The notes: a model not told the origin generated them from the letters alone. DNA of 64,000 bases from Desarmillaria ectypa (GCA_030407005.1 JAUDYN010000005.1:2542001-2606000), one strand, 5' to 3'. Counted from the stretch's first letter, positions 36,172 through 47,887 are shown. Translations and numbers: made by a program.

Positions 36172-37839
36172 ATGGAAGGTGCACGACAACTGAATGGAGG
36201 TGTCTTCTCGTATACCCTTCATCTTTATAATGTCCTAGAGGTACTTATCAGTTCACCTATGCTCCTGCGACATCTAGAAGTCTAATCATTCCTGACAGTC
36301 GCATGTACCCTACACAGAAGTACATATTGTCATTTGTCTATAGTTCCACGTCAGTTCTCACAGAACGATAGGGTTCAGCATTAACTCGAACCTAGGCGGT
36401 TCGATCCGGATTCCGGTAGGCATTGCCCGCAGTGGTTCTTCACTCTTCCAAGGTCAATGGGCTTCACAGATGGCACAGTTTCTGGGTCTATCTGTTTGGC
36501 CTCAGATTACTTATGTACAGCGAATAGACGATCGGAAAACCGTTGGCTGTGCCTGCCCACTGCTTGGTTATCTTGTGATCTGGAAAATGACGCTGTGTGC
36601 TCGAACGCTGTCATCCGGCAATTCGCTGGTGGAAAAGCATTCTGCCTCCTCATTCAGCAAAGTCCTGCTGTTGTTCGTGAGTATATCAAGCCTCGTTCAT
36701 CCAAATGCGACTTACCATCCTCCAAGTGGTTCTTCGCACTTATGGTCAGTAGCTTCCACGGAAATTACCGATCAGTAAAAACCCAAGATGTGAATGCATC
36801 TTCCGCCAATACTTTCTAGCCGGTGATTTCAGAAGCACCGCAGACCCGGTCGTCTATACTATGGCTCAGGGAGATGAGACACCATTGTATGATTTGCTCA
36901 TTATTTATGATGTCCCTTTCCTCCGGGCGAATCTTGATGAATATGTCCGACCATTTAATTCCTTGCCAGCTTCGGATACACCCTTGTTTATTATTGGGCC
37001 TATTCTTTGGCAGCCGGTTTGCCGCAGCAACCTTCATTCCCTGGCTTTTGGCCCTCTGAATCAGCTTGACATCGCTCAGGAATTCAGTTCGATCATTTGC
37101 TACGTCTTTCGCTGCGGTTTTGCTCATGTGCGACCCCCCGTTCGAGCGAGAGACGTAGGAGCTCTGGGGAACTCTTGAAGTCCTGGATACAGACTCCTAG
37201 ATGTAAGTAGAGCCAGGTCGTCGTCTGATCTTAGTTGCCTTTGCTCCTTTGCTCCAGTGCTTCCTATGATTGGGTTCTTCTGCTCTCTGGTTCTACCACG
37301 TGGGATTGTTTGGCGAGTAGGGAGTAACAACTGAGTGTCATGGCAATTGCATACTTGACTGCTGCTCCAGGTTCGAAGTGGCGGTGCAGCATCATCCTCC
37401 TCCTCGCTACATCTGCCAGTAATTTTAGGCTGTCATTTTGACCGATTTTCATCCGTGCACGCGGAACACATTTACCACTATAGGAGCCGCCTAGAGCAAC
37501 CAACCGGTCATCATTAGCCGCGATGCACTGCCCTTCTCGTCTCGATATCATGGCACGATGATTAACCATCGTCGTCTTTATCTCCATAAATGCTATCCTC
37601 CTATCTGGGACGATATACTTTGTATTTCACAATTTCTTTTTGGCACTATCCCGCTCCTCAGTATCATTTGCGGCCGCTGCGAGTCGTATCCAAGTCTGGG
37701 CGACCATCTGAGTACAAGCATACACACATGCAGACTTTCTATGGCTGTCAACAAGCGAAGATTACTCTCTGGTGCGAAGCACTGCATGGGTTCCCTTGAG
37801 CTTGAGCGAGTGCACCCTCGGTATGCCAGCCTATTACGC
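36172..37839. other. Unresolved region, possible remnants of the glycosyltransferase 5' part
   Basis: Several plus-strand frames (36457-36819, 36861-37178, 37558-38000) are open for 60-160 codons but no continuous spliced model or family was found. A frame at 36861-37178 has a hydrophobic run (TPLFIIGPILWQP). They may be the eroded 5' half of the GT61-type gene that follows, or a separate decayed gene. Confidence 0.3.
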
Positions 37840-38614
37840 GCCATGCGTAGCGCAAAGTTTGGAACAGAAGATGGTCTACGCAGAAGAGTTTCTCTATCTG
37901 TCTTTCGAGTCTTGGTCCATCCGTTTTTCTCGTTGAGGACGCTCGAGGCTTTTGCGATTGGCTCGATGAAGGAATCCTCGACCCGGAATAAGGTGGGTAG
38001 TTTCGTATCGGTTTCTTTCCTCTGCGTTACTTACCCTGTCGTAATGACTAGATCATGTGCATGATACGATCCAACAATCGTGCTAAGAACGGCGGACGCA
38101 GGGTGCTCAACGAATCCGCGCTTCTTGATGCTATCCGTGCGCTGCTTGAAGAACGAGGCAAGGACGAGGAACTCGTCTTCTTTGACGAGATGAAATATGG
38201 TTCTGTGTCCGAAATTTTTGATTACCTCAACAAGAATGTCATGGCAGTTGTAGGTCCTTATGGAGGAGCCATGCATCGTCACCGCTGGGTAGCTCAGGGT
38301 ACGCTTGTCATCGAGATAATGCCCATGATGTTCAAGTCCGTGGCGGTATACGAAGAAGCCTCGGTGCTTTCTCAGACATATGCGGCGTTGATTGTTGAGC
38401 CTAGCTCCCCGGAAGACGGGATATGATCATCAACCCTGAGGACGTAACAAAGCTTTTGAGGGAACGTTTAAGCGTGCCGATGAGGAGTCCGCGTCATGCA
38501 AAGCATATAGGATATTTGGCGGTAGAGGAGACGAACCGACCCGATGATAATCACCTGACGGAGGACCCATTGAGGGCTAGCTATCAGTGGGGAGGAAAGG
38601 AGCTTAGATTTTGA
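37840..38614 (+). pseudogene. GT61-type glycosyltransferase, C-terminal part, frame disrupted
   Basis: The exon starting at 38052 is clear: RSNNRAKNGGRRVLNESALL, a linker, then VGPYGGAMHRHRWVAQGTLV and EEASVLSQTYAALIVEP. This is the conserved C-terminal block of GT61/EOGT-like glycosyltransferases, with the (G)PHGA-like loop read as GPYGGA. At 38418-38420 the frame ends after EDG (GGG then ATATGA), but the next frame continues MIINPEDVTKLLRERLSVP to a TGA at 38612-38614. One extra G would join the two. The upstream exon is uncertain: two frames before 37995 both look partly protein-like. Family members transfer pentose or GlcNAc in the secretory pathway. The 5' half and start codon were not found. 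Confidence 0.55.
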
Positions 38615-38986
38615 CTGTAGCGATTTGCTTGTACGTATCACAGGACAGGAATAAACTTAGAACACATCGATAACATATTTAACTGCACTATCTTCGGCAC
38701 AAAAATTGTATGCTGCTTGAATTTGTGTCAGTCTGCGACCGTGCGCATCACCACGGAAAATTAACAGGAAGGGTCTCTGTTGAGGGTGATATACCCTTCA
38801 TACTTGTACCTACAAGATTGAGAAGATCAGTTTTTGATGTTAAGTAGTCCATGTCCGGTAATACAACCATTATTCGGAATTTGATAATCGGGACTTGAAA
38901 GCATGAGAGGACAGCATCCAAATCGCATACGATAGAATATACAAAGTCCTATAACTTGAAGATTCCTATACTGCATATCACACTGA

Positions 38987-39732
38987 CTACTGAGCATTCC
39001 AACAAGAAGTGTTGCAGTGACCTTTGTGATCCTTGTGATCGTCGTCATAGTCAGCCTTCTAGGTTGTAATGTCGACGGTTTCCCCATAGAGCGCACAGAT
39101 GGACTGCTCCTCTTTCTCCAGTGAGAAGGCTAGCAAGGCTGTTAGAAAAAGGTCCAATGAATGTGAGATGTGGACGTACCCTGGCAAGAGTTACAGTTCT
39201 CGTGAGGCTCGCAGAGGGTCCTGCAGTCTAGATTGTAGTGGTGAGTAAGCGTAAACTAGCAGCAGAGGAAATGAGTTTACCGAGCTCAAAGGTGGCCTTG
39301 TTGTCATACCCAGTAGTAATGGGGGTGTACTTGCTCGACTTCCATTTCTTCCAGTCACTCTTATTCTCAAACACTGGCTCCTAAGTACAATCGGCAACGG
39401 ACCGCTGTTGAGGGCACTTGAATCCGCACTGGGACTGTTCAAAATCAGTTAAAAATCGCCACCGAATAGAGTTGGGAGCAAGCGTACATGCTTCAGGCAA
39501 GGACTGTCTTTGTGGACGTCCGAGGGGCACTGCTTGCCGCTGCCGGGCCAAGTCCAAGTGGGCTTCCAGGCACTACCATTCCCACCGACATCCCTCTCCT
39601 TATGGTGGTGTCCCTTGACGTGCCTGAGTTCATGATCGCCCTTGCGCTCAGGCTCGCGGGCATTGATGGTACAGGAGAACACGGGGTGACGAGCACGGCG
39701 AGGGGGATTAGAGCAGCAAGTGAAAAATGCAT
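38987..39732 (-). pseudogene. Small secreted cysteine-containing protein, CpG-rich copy, broken
   Basis: The ATG at 39732 opens a signal peptide (MHFSLAALIPLAVLVTP), then the frame shifts at a run of four C's (39683-39686). The alternative frame continues as FSCTINAREPERKGDHE. Further conserved blocks are found at 39330-39430 (EPVFENKSDWKKWKSSKYTP) and near the end (TSCWNAQ, stop at 38987-38989). Trp codons expected before EPVFE and after DITT are TAG. The blocks match the two copies in the inverted repeat (40561-41253 and 47092-47784), so this is a paralogue. Unlike them it is GC- and CpG-rich. Function is unknown; the family is a candidate small secreted protein. Confidence 0.6.
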
Positions 39733-40457
39733 ATCGGTAGTCGTGACGGTAGGCGAGTTTATCTGGAGAATACTGTCATTTCTGGTGCACTTTTATAGTT
39801 CAACACCGTGCGGTTATGGAGGTCCGCAGCCAATTCGCTTCGAGATTGTGATGCCCATCTCAGAGGACCACGATGTAGCGGTGATGTTAAATGGAAAGAC
39901 ATTTCATGGCGTAGGTTGATGTGGTTGCACTTCAAAAGATTTGCGGACACGTGTCGATCTAGGCTCGAAGAACAAAATAGTTTCAAATTCAAGTTCAAAT
40001 TGTCAAGATGGGGCGCGACCGTACGGTGTCAGAGATCTATTGCGCCGAATTCTTGCTGTTAAAGATAGCTGACAGAGTAGGCGCAGTTTCAGAACAGTGA
40101 CATTTGAGATTAGGAGACTGGTGCACTGGGGCTACTATATGAATGGCGAATTTACCTCTTCAGTACTCCGAGCGGCTCAAATTATGGTTTGAGAAATGCG
40201 AGAGAGAGAAATTAGTGAAAGACTGCCTTGTTGAAATTCTTGATAACCGCGAAACATGGTTTAGAGAGATAGAATTCTACGTATGACTGTCAAATTTACC
40301 TCGTTCACCAGTATAAATATTCTGAGTGGCTCAAACTTCATTTGAATGGGTCCTAGTCGATCAAGAGGGAAAATAGCGCCAGACAGCCCTGTTGAAACTC
40401 CCATAAGAGAGGAGAAGTGAATTTACTAGCTTGCAAATGACATGCCCCGGACAACTC
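39733..40457. other. Spacer with weak duplicated segments
   Basis: Contains two diverged, roughly 130-150 bp segments in direct order (about 40147-40280 and 40290-40440) that share words such as AATTTACCTC, AGTGGCTCAAA and CCTTGTTGAAA-like stretches. No coding potential recognised. Confidence 0.4.
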
Positions 40458-41671
40458 AACACCAGAAAATTTTCACAGTGAAAGTAATATATGTAAATGA
40501 ATTACTATTGTAGATATAAAGTGTTACTACATTTCCTGAAATAAAGAAGCATCATCAAGCTTAGTAGTAGTAGGCATTCCAGCATGAAGTGTCATAGTAC
40601 TTCTTGTTATCTTTGTTGTAGTCCTTCTTTTCACTCTTCCTACCATCCTTGTCATCATACTTGTTGTCATATTTGCTATCATAATTATCATTGAAGTACT
40701 TATCATCATTGCAATCATCCTCCCAGGTCAGGATGTCAATAATTTCTTCAAAGAGCTCACAAATAAACTGCTCCATCTCTTACTCTTCTGAGTAAACTAA
40801 AACAAGATATTAGTTCAACACAAAACCAAACTATACATCAGACATGCCCTGGCAAGAGTGGCACTTGTAGTCATTCTTGCAATGTTTCTTGCAATCTGAA
40901 TAGAAGATGTAAGTTAAAATAATCATAAACAGCACAGAAGAGAGGCATGTACTGATCTCAAAGGTGTCCTTCTTAACATACCTGGTACTGTAGAGGGTGT
41001 ACTTTCCCTACTTCCATCCCCTGAAGTCTTTCTTGTGCTCAAACACAGGCTCCCAGGTACACTCCTTGTTGTTGGGCTTCTTCCACTTGGACCAGTTATC
41101 CTTGTGGTTGTCATACTTGTGATCATTGATCTTGTGGTCTTTGTCCTTGTAATTGACTTCTTCATTGTAGTTGCCTCTGGCTTTAATGGTGCCAGAGAGA
41201 GCAGAGACCATAAGAGCAGTGAGAGAGATGAGAGCAGTGACTAAGAAATGCATGTTGATGAATGAGCTGCCAGTCTAGAGAATCCAGAGCTCTCTTATAT
41301 CTCCTCAAATGCCAAGGGATATGAACAGCTGTCTGGGACTAACTACTCTGAACACAAAGGACATTGCATTGAGAATAAGACAGTAATGAGCATACAATTC
41401 ATGCATAACTGATTTCAAGACTTGCCAAGCTTCAAAAGCTCCTGCTTTGAGTGGGTACCAGCTAGATATGGTACAGATAATGGTGTTAGTCTCAGAGAGC
41501 ATGAGGAAAGACCTTAATCTTTGCAGAGCAAGCATAGATTGAGATTTGAAGAATGGGCTTAAAGGTATAAGATATCTCAGGCATTTCCAAGAAAATTAAA
41601 GCTGGTCATCAGCAGAAAAGTGACTAGGATTTGAGGTCAGAAGGCATACAAAAAGCAAGAGAAGTATTCAG
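40458..41671. repeat. Left arm of a 1,214-bp inverted repeat without CpG
   Basis: This arm is the reverse complement of 41842-42059 joined to 46892-47887. Arm lengths match exactly once the inserted copia element and one 5-bp target copy are removed. Long stretches compared by eye were identical. No CG dinucleotide is present anywhere in the arm or in the 170-bp spacer at 41672-41841. The arm carries a copy of the small secreted-protein gene reading outward. Confidence 0.9.
40561..41253 (-). pseudogene. Small secreted protein gene, left palindrome copy
   Basis: The ATG at 41253 opens MHFLVTALISLTALMVSAL, a signal peptide, then a Lys/Asp/Tyr-rich region and CTWEPVFEHKKDFRGWK before an in-frame TAG (ORF ends 41008, 81 residues). 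Downstream, the same gene seems to continue: KYTLYSTRYVKKDTFEI, an intron, CKKHCKNDYKCHSCQ, a GC-AG type intron, a second in-frame TAA, then EQFICELFEEIIDILTW and a C-terminal TSCWNAYYY (stop codon begins at 40563). The downstream blocks match the paralogue at 38987-39732, so the stops are probably lesions; alternatively the 81-residue product is the real protein. Base-identical as far as compared to the copy at 47092-47784. Confidence 0.6.
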
Positions 41672-41841
41672 AGAGGGAAGAATTGGAATGAAAACCAGAA
41701 ATTGATAGAGTAGTCTAGAATGAAGATATTGGCAAAAACATAGACAGCCTTAGCAGTAATATGTGTAATGTCTTTCAGGGTTGGAAGACCCCAATTTTGA
41801 ATGTTGGAGACTTTGGCTTTATCAGTTCTGAAACAGTCTCC
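41672..41841. repeat. Spacer (loop) of the large inverted repeat
   Basis: 170 bp between the two arms, unique in the window, AT-rich and free of CpG. No coding potential seen. Confidence 0.75.
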
Positions 41842-42059
41842 CTGAATACTTCTCTTGCTTTTTGTATGCCTTCTGACCTCAAATCCTAGTCACTTTTCTG
41901 CTGATGACCAGCTTTAATTTTCTTGGAAATGCCTGAGATATCTTATACCTTTAAGCCCATTCTTCAAATCTCAATCTATGCTTGCTCTGCAAAGATTAAG
42001 GTCTTTCCTCATGCTCTCTGAGACTAACACCATTATCTGTACCATATCTAGCTGGTACC
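41842..42059. repeat. Right arm of the inverted repeat, inner segment
   Basis: Reverse complement of 41454-41671. It ends with GTACC (42055-42059), the left target-site copy of the copia insertion. The arm continues after the element at 46887. Confidence 0.9.
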
Positions 42060-42364
42060 TGTTGTAAAAGAGTGTGTAACAGAGGTTATGAGTGCAGTGG
42101 TAAACTACAAGACTTGACTGTGTGAGAGATGTGGGTGAGAGTAAGAATATGAATCTGTTATTATTTGTGGGCTGGTCTGCCTGGTATATATACTACAAGG
42201 TGTGTACTTCTAGAATATACTATCATCTACTAGTGTCCATGTCTGACTTATTGCTGAGTGAGCAGACAGGCAATCGAGTCAAAGAGAAGGTGTGCGAAGG
42301 TTCGGGTGCTTCAATGTTGCTCCAATTGCCAGATTGCCATATGCAGCTGAGCACATCTTCAACA
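42060..42364 (-). repeat. 3' LTR of the copia element
   Basis: 305 bp, TG...CA ends. Aligned without gaps to 46582-46886 with 21 differences, all transitions. Confidence 0.95.
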
Positions 42365-42373
42365 CTCCCCCTC
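42365..42373 (-). promoter_or_regulatory. Polypurine tract of the copia element
   Basis: On the element strand the sequence is GAGGGGGAG directly abutting the 3' LTR, the usual place for plus-strand DNA priming. Confidence 0.75.
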
Positions 42374-45300
42374 AAGACAGCAATAGGTCTAATTCGTGAA
42401 CGAACTTCTCATGCTTGGGTCTCGGCAATGCTTTTATAAAAATGTCAGCAACCATTTTGTCGGTGGGGCAATACAATAGTTCAATAACCCTGGATTCTAC
42501 TTTTTTGCAGACAAAATGATTCTGCATGTCAAAATGCTTTGACCACACGTGATATTGTGGATCTCTGGCAATAGTGATCGTGGATTGGTTGTCTTCAAAT
42601 ACCAGAGTAGGTTCTTCTTGAATGTAATCCAATTCAGCTAAGAAATTGCGATTCCAGATTGCTTGATGCATTGCATGTGCTAGAGCCATGTATTCTGCTT
42701 CTGTGGATGACAAGACAATGATCAACTGTTTCTTGGATGACCATGTGAATGCTCCATCTCCCAACAGGTAGGTGTAGCCTGAGACTGACTTTTGGTCATC
42801 TGGGTTGAATGCATAATCTGCATCTGTGTATCTGGCACTGAGAACCTCATGTTCTTTATTGGCTCAGAAGGTGAGCTTTAAGTCCTTAGTTCCAGATAGA
42901 TACCTAAACACTCGCTTTACAGCTGACCAGTGTTCAGGACCTGGGTTATTTGAGAACTAGCTTAATAACTGTATGGCATATGCGATGTCGGACCATGTGC
43001 AAATCGTGGCGTACATCAATAAGCCAATAGCAGACTGATATCTGCCTTGGATGGTAGGCTTGACATGTTCATTGGCTGGTCGCTTTTGCAGGATGACATT
43101 AGGATCAAGTGGAGTAGTAATGGATGATGCATTGTAGAGGCCGAAACAGGTGAGTATTCCCTTGATGTATTGTTGCTGGGATAATGAGATGGTGTTGTGG
43201 TCGTGGTTCCTCTCTATTTCGATCCTGATGATTTTTTTCAGCTTTCCCATATCTTTGATGTTGAATAGTCCTGCTAACTCCTTTTTTACTCTGTCTAGAT
43301 CCTCAGGTATTTCTGTGAAGATCAGCAGGTCGTCAACCTATACAGTCAGGAATACTGTCCTGCTGTTTTGGATGTGTTTATAGATGCAATGGTCAACTTC
43401 AAGCTTTGAGAATCTAATGGAGGTGAGTTTCCTATTGAATTCATGGTTCCACTCATGTCCTGACTGTTTTAACCTATAGAGGGTCTTGTATAATTTGCAG
43501 ATGTGTCCTGATTCATCATCGTAGCCTGGAGGCTGGTGCATGTATATTTCTTCCTCAAGTTCTCCATTTAGATAAGCTCCTCTAATGTTCATTTGACCGA
43601 TTTCGAGGTTTTTGATGGCAGCTATACCTAGTGCAGCACAAACAGATTCAAGATGGACGACTGGTGCAAATATTTCTATAAAATTGACTCCTAGAATCTG
43701 TGAGTAGCCTTGTGCTATGAGGCAGGCTTTGTAGTGTAGAACTTTTTCATGCTTATTGTATTTCTTCATGTAGATCCATCTGCAGCCTATGGTTTCACAT
43801 CCCTCTGGTAGATCCTCAAGCTTGTAAGTCCCCATTTCTCTAATCATTGACATTTCCTCATCCATAGCCTTCTTCCATTCAGGCCATTCTGCTGATTCTT
43901 GTGCCTCTGCAAGGCTTCATGGAAAGTTGTCATGATTAATGTGCTCACCATTACTGGCAATATAGCTTTGATTCATTGCAACATTTGTTGATTTTGGGGG
44001 ATGTTTAGATAGGGCCAATAGAGTTCATGATGGTGCTGCTTTCCATGCATTGGGGTTGTTGAGCTTGTGGTAGTCGTGATTACTAGTGATATATGAGGTG
44101 CGTCGTATTGCTTCTGGTGTTAGCTTAGAGGTTTCTTTGGTTTCAGGCTGTAGTGATGTGGTTTGCTGACTTCCTTCTTCAGCTCCCTTTAGCAATGGTG
44201 GGTTGTTCATCTCTGCTGCCTCCCTCTCAAGCCGCACATTGTCTGTGCTTTGTTCTATAGCCATGGGCTCAATAAACTTGTAGTTCTGGGATTCTCAGAT
44301 TGTGCAAAGTTCTGTGTCATAGTATTTGATAACTATTGCATTCTCTGTGAATCCCATGAAGGTATGTTTCTTTGCTTTTTCTGAGTTTCTGCTCAGCTTT
44401 GAAAGACTGATTCCTTCTCATTTGATCCAGACTGCACAACCAAACTCTTGTAGGTGCAAGACATCAGGTTTAACATCTGTCCATGCTTCTTCAGGTGTTT
44501 TCCCATCAAGAGCTTGCATTGGTACACAGTTTCTGATGTATGCTGCGTATTCTATTGCTGTCTCTCACAGGAATGATGATACGTTGTTGGCTATCATCAT
44601 GGCTCGTGCTAGCTCCACTAGTGTGCAATTAAAGTGTTCAGCTACACTGTTAGATGAGTGTGTGTATGGTGCTAGTGTGAGTAGTTATATCCCTTTCTTC
44701 TTCAACCATTGTTTGACCTCCCCACTAGTGAGTTCCTTTGCATTGTCGACATGTAGTGTCTTAGGTGTGAATTTATGCTGTGTTTCAATGAAGGTGACAT
44801 ATTCTTTAATCTTCTGGAATGTTTCTGACTTCAATTTCATGAATTCAGGTGTACATCGCTGGATTGCATCATCCGTGAGTGTAATGTTGTATTTTGACTT
44901 CTGCAGGGACTCAACTTGGGCTGGTCCCCAGATGTCATCATGCATGGTTTCCTCTGGTTTCTCACTTTGATATTTTACTTCTTGTGGGAATAGGCAAAGA
45001 GTCATCTTGGCTTAAATGCAAGCTTCGCATTGACTGAGTGGAGGTGAGTTGTCATCGACTATGAATCCTTCCACCAATCCTTCCCTCTTCAATCGCTCTA
45101 ACCCTGACTTCCCTAGATGTCCCATGTGTTTGTGCCAAGCATCTCATGTGTTTGTATTTTTGGTGTTGGCAATGTTTGACTGTTCTCATATAGTGTCACA
45201 TGCTCGAGCATTCATCAAATACAAATAGCATGTCTTCTTTCCTTCCACCAGGATTTTCCCATTCTTTTGGAGAAACTAAACTATGTCATTCTTGAATGAA

Positions 45301-46490
45301 GCTTCCATACCAGCATCATCGAGCCTGCTGATGGAGATTAGGTTGTTTACAGCATTCAGTGCATAGAGTGTATCTTTCAGTTTGTGAGTGACAGTTTTCC
45401 TATTGACTTTGCAGTCTAATAGGACTGTTTCTTGGCCTAGTGTCTGAATGGACATATTTCCGATGCCTGCGATGGTCATGGCCTCAAGCAGCTTGAAGTC
45501 TATGAAGGTTTCTTGGTGATTGGAGATATGTGAGGTTGTTCTGGAGTCAGATAGCCAGCTATAAGTGGAGAAATATGAGTCAAATTGAGGCTTAGACTCT
45601 ACATTGTAAGCAGCTTCAATAACATCATCCTTCACGTTTCCTGAATCTTTTACCTGATTAGACCTTTCCTTCTTCTTTTTTCCCTGCTTTCTGCCTGGGC
45701 CTTTCCCTTTTTGGCCACCACCCTTGGACCAACACTGTGCTGATGTGTGGCCTCACTTGTGGCAGTTCCAACACTTGACATCATCAGAGACCTTCCCCGA
45801 TGTGGAGTTCTCTCAGCTACTTCCACTGTCTGTCTTTCTGTTATTGCACCCATACATGATGGCTTCACTTCCACTAGATTTTTCGATCTGTTGATGGTTC
45901 TCTTCCAGAATGATGGCAATGAACTCATGCAATGTGACTGTTGGGTTATTTCCAGTGGATCCTAGGTATGCTGATGTGAACTGGTCCCAGGATTCTGGTA
46001 GTGATGATATAAGCAGCATTAGAAAGTCTTCATCAGTGACAATACTCCCCAGCATGCCAAGCTCTTTCTGGATTCGGTGCATTTCTGTGGTATGCTCAAC
46101 GATGTCTGTGGACTCATCAGCCACAGTGTGGTAAAGACGGCATCGGTGTGCAAGTATTCCCAATTTTCCTCTAGCTTCTTTTACTAATTTGAGCTGCGTC
46201 CACATTTCAGCTGATGTTTTTGCCCCTGCGATGTGTATCATCTGTGAGTCACTCAATGTGAGCTTGATTTGGGTCTGCGCTCATCCATCTCCCTCTTCCC
46301 ACTTTGTGATTTCATCCATTTCTTCCTTAGTTGGCGAATTTGGGTCTGTCAGAACTGGTTTATTCAGTGTTTCATTGGCATACTTCAACAGAGCTTGTTC
46401 TCACAGGATCGCAGTGACATGACGCTTCCACAGAACCCAGTTGTGCTCCTAGAGTAGCTCAATGCAGAATAATGATAAGGGTGTGGTGTC
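42372..46490 (-). pseudogene. Copia gag-pol remnants
   Basis: Gag (about 45810-46490, e.g. QKELGMLGSIVTDEDFLMLL), zinc knuckle near 45760, protease with SDSRTTSHIS where functional elements have DSGA/T, integrase (about 44300-45130), reverse transcriptase (about 43000-43865; CRWIYMKKYNKHEKVLHYKA, GQMNIRGAYLNGELEEEIYM) and RNase H (42372-42764; SSTEAEYMALAHAMHQAIW). The catalytic YVDD of reverse transcriptase is interrupted: the Tyr codon is a TAG stop. Other stops, such as TGA after LKLTF, fit CGA to TGA decay. No intact polyprotein can be made. Confidence 0.9.
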
Positions 46491-46563
46491 GGACATGATA
46501 TATGGGGGTGGATTGTAGTTCAGTGAGGTAATTAATTACAGTGAGTCTTCTGTAGATTAGTTA

Positions 46564-46581
46564 GAGCTGGAGCCCATAACC
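46564..46581 (-). promoter_or_regulatory. Primer binding site candidate of the copia element
   Basis: Immediately internal to the element's 5' LTR, reading GGTTATGGGCTCCAGCTC on the element strand. Position is right; the matching tRNA was not determined. Confidence 0.55.
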
Positions 46582-46886
46582 TGTTGTAAAAGAGTGTGTA
46601 ATGGAGGTTATGAGTGCAGTGGTAAACTATGAGACTTGACCATGTGAGAGATGTGGGTGAGAGTAAGAATATGAATCTGTTATTATTTGTGGGCTGGTCT
46701 GCCTGGTATATATACTACAAGGTGTGTACTTCTAGAATATACTATCATCTACTAGTGTCCATGTCTGACTCATTGCTGAGTGAGCAGACAGGCGATCGAG
46801 TCAAAGAGAAGATGCGTGAAGGTTCAGGCACTTCAACATTGCTCTGATTGCCAGATTGCCATATGTGGCTGAGCGCATCTTCAACA
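46582..46886 (-). repeat. 5' LTR of the copia element
   Basis: 305 bp, same ends as 42060-42364. Expected to hold the element's promoter. Confidence 0.95.
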
Positions 46887-47887
46887 GTATCCACTCAAAG
46901 CAGGAGCTTTTGAAGCTTGGCAAGTCTTGAAATCAGTTATGCATGAATTGTATGCTCATTACTGTCTTATTCTCAATGCAATGTCCTTTGTGTTCAGAGT
47001 AGTTAGTCCCAGACAGCTGTTCATATCCCTTGGCATTTGAGGAGATATAAGAGAGCTCTGGATTCTCTAGACTGGCAGCTCATTCATCAACATGCATTTC
47101 TTAGTCACTGCTCTCATCTCTCTCACTGCTCTTATGGTCTCTGCTCTCTCTGGCACCATTAAAGCCAGAGGCAACTACAATGAAGAAGTCAATTACAAGG
47201 ACAAAGACCACAAGATCAATGATCACAAGTATGACAACCACAAGGATAACTGGTCCAAGTGGAAGAAGCCCAACAACAAGGAGTGTACCTGGGAGCCTGT
47301 GTTTGAGCACAAGAAAGACTTCAGGGGATGGAAGTAGGGAAAGTACACCCTCTACAGTACCAGGTATGTTAAGAAGGACACCTTTGAGATCAGTACATGC
47401 CTCTCTTCTGTGCTGTTTATGATTATTTTAACTTACATCTTCTATTCAGATTGCAAGAAACATTGCAAGAATGACTACAAGTGCCACTCTTGCCAGGGCA
47501 TGTCTGATGTATAGTTTGGTTTTGTGTTGAACTAATATCTTGTTTTAGTTTACTCAGAAGAGTAAGAGATGGAGCAGTTTATTTGTGAGCTCTTTGAAGA
47601 AATTATTGACATCCTGACCTGGGAGGATGATTGCAATGATGATAAGTACTTCAATGATAATTATGATAGCAAATATGACAACAAGTATGATGACAAGGAT
47701 GGTAGGAAGAGTGAAAAGAAGGACTACAACAAAGATAACAAGAAGTACTATGACACTTCATGCTGGAATGCCTACTACTACTAAGCTTGATGATGCTTCT
47801 TTATTTCAGGAAATGTAGTAACACTTTATATCTACAATAGTAATTCATTTACATATATTACTTTCACTGTGAAAATTTTCTGGTGTT
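46887..47887. repeat. Right arm of the inverted repeat, outer segment
   Basis: Reverse complement of 40458-41458, beginning with the second target-site copy GTATC. No CpG in the arm; the CpG-free tract runs on to about 48103. Confidence 0.9.
47092..47784 (+). pseudogene. Small secreted protein gene, right palindrome copy
   Basis: Mirror copy of 40561-41253 with the same translated pieces: an 81-residue signal-peptide ORF (47092-47337) ending at a TAG, then KYTLYSTRYVKKDTFEI, CKKHCKNDYKCHSCQ, a TAA, and the segment 47569-47784 ending TSCWNAYYY. The two genes point away from each other in the palindrome. Sharing both stops shows that the lesions predate the duplication, or that the copies are being homogenised. 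Confidence 0.6.

Larger units (their letters stand above)
42060..46886 (-). mobile_element. Ty1/copia LTR retrotransposon, degenerate, minus orientation
   Basis: 4,827 bp bounded by two 305-bp LTRs (TGTTG...CAACA) and by a 5-bp target duplication (GTACC at 42055-42059, GTATC at 46887-46891, one transition apart). Domain order on the minus strand, from 46.5 kb downward, is gag, zinc knuckle, protease, integrase, reverse transcriptase, RNase H, which is the copia order. A primer-binding-site-like GGTTATGGGCTCC follows the element's 5' LTR, and a purine tract (42365-42373) precedes its 3' LTR. Many in-frame stops make it non-autonomous. It lies inside the right arm of the inverted repeat; the left arm keeps the empty site. 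Confidence 0.95.

Noticed and set aside
36380..36420. TTCGATCC word resembling a tRNA T-loop
   Set aside because: No matching acceptor stem, A box or anticodon arm could be folded around it.
38760..39000. CRISPR or tandem array
   Set aside because: No regular repeat-spacer pattern anywhere in the window, and the DNA is eukaryotic.
43150..46470. Many plus-strand open frames in the copia region
   Set aside because: Antisense shadows of gag-pol; the coding strand of the element is minus.
40561..47784. A possible terminal-inverted-repeat DNA transposon made by the palindrome arms
   Set aside because: No transposase lies between the arms apart from the later copia insertion, and no target-site duplication flanks 40458 and 47887.
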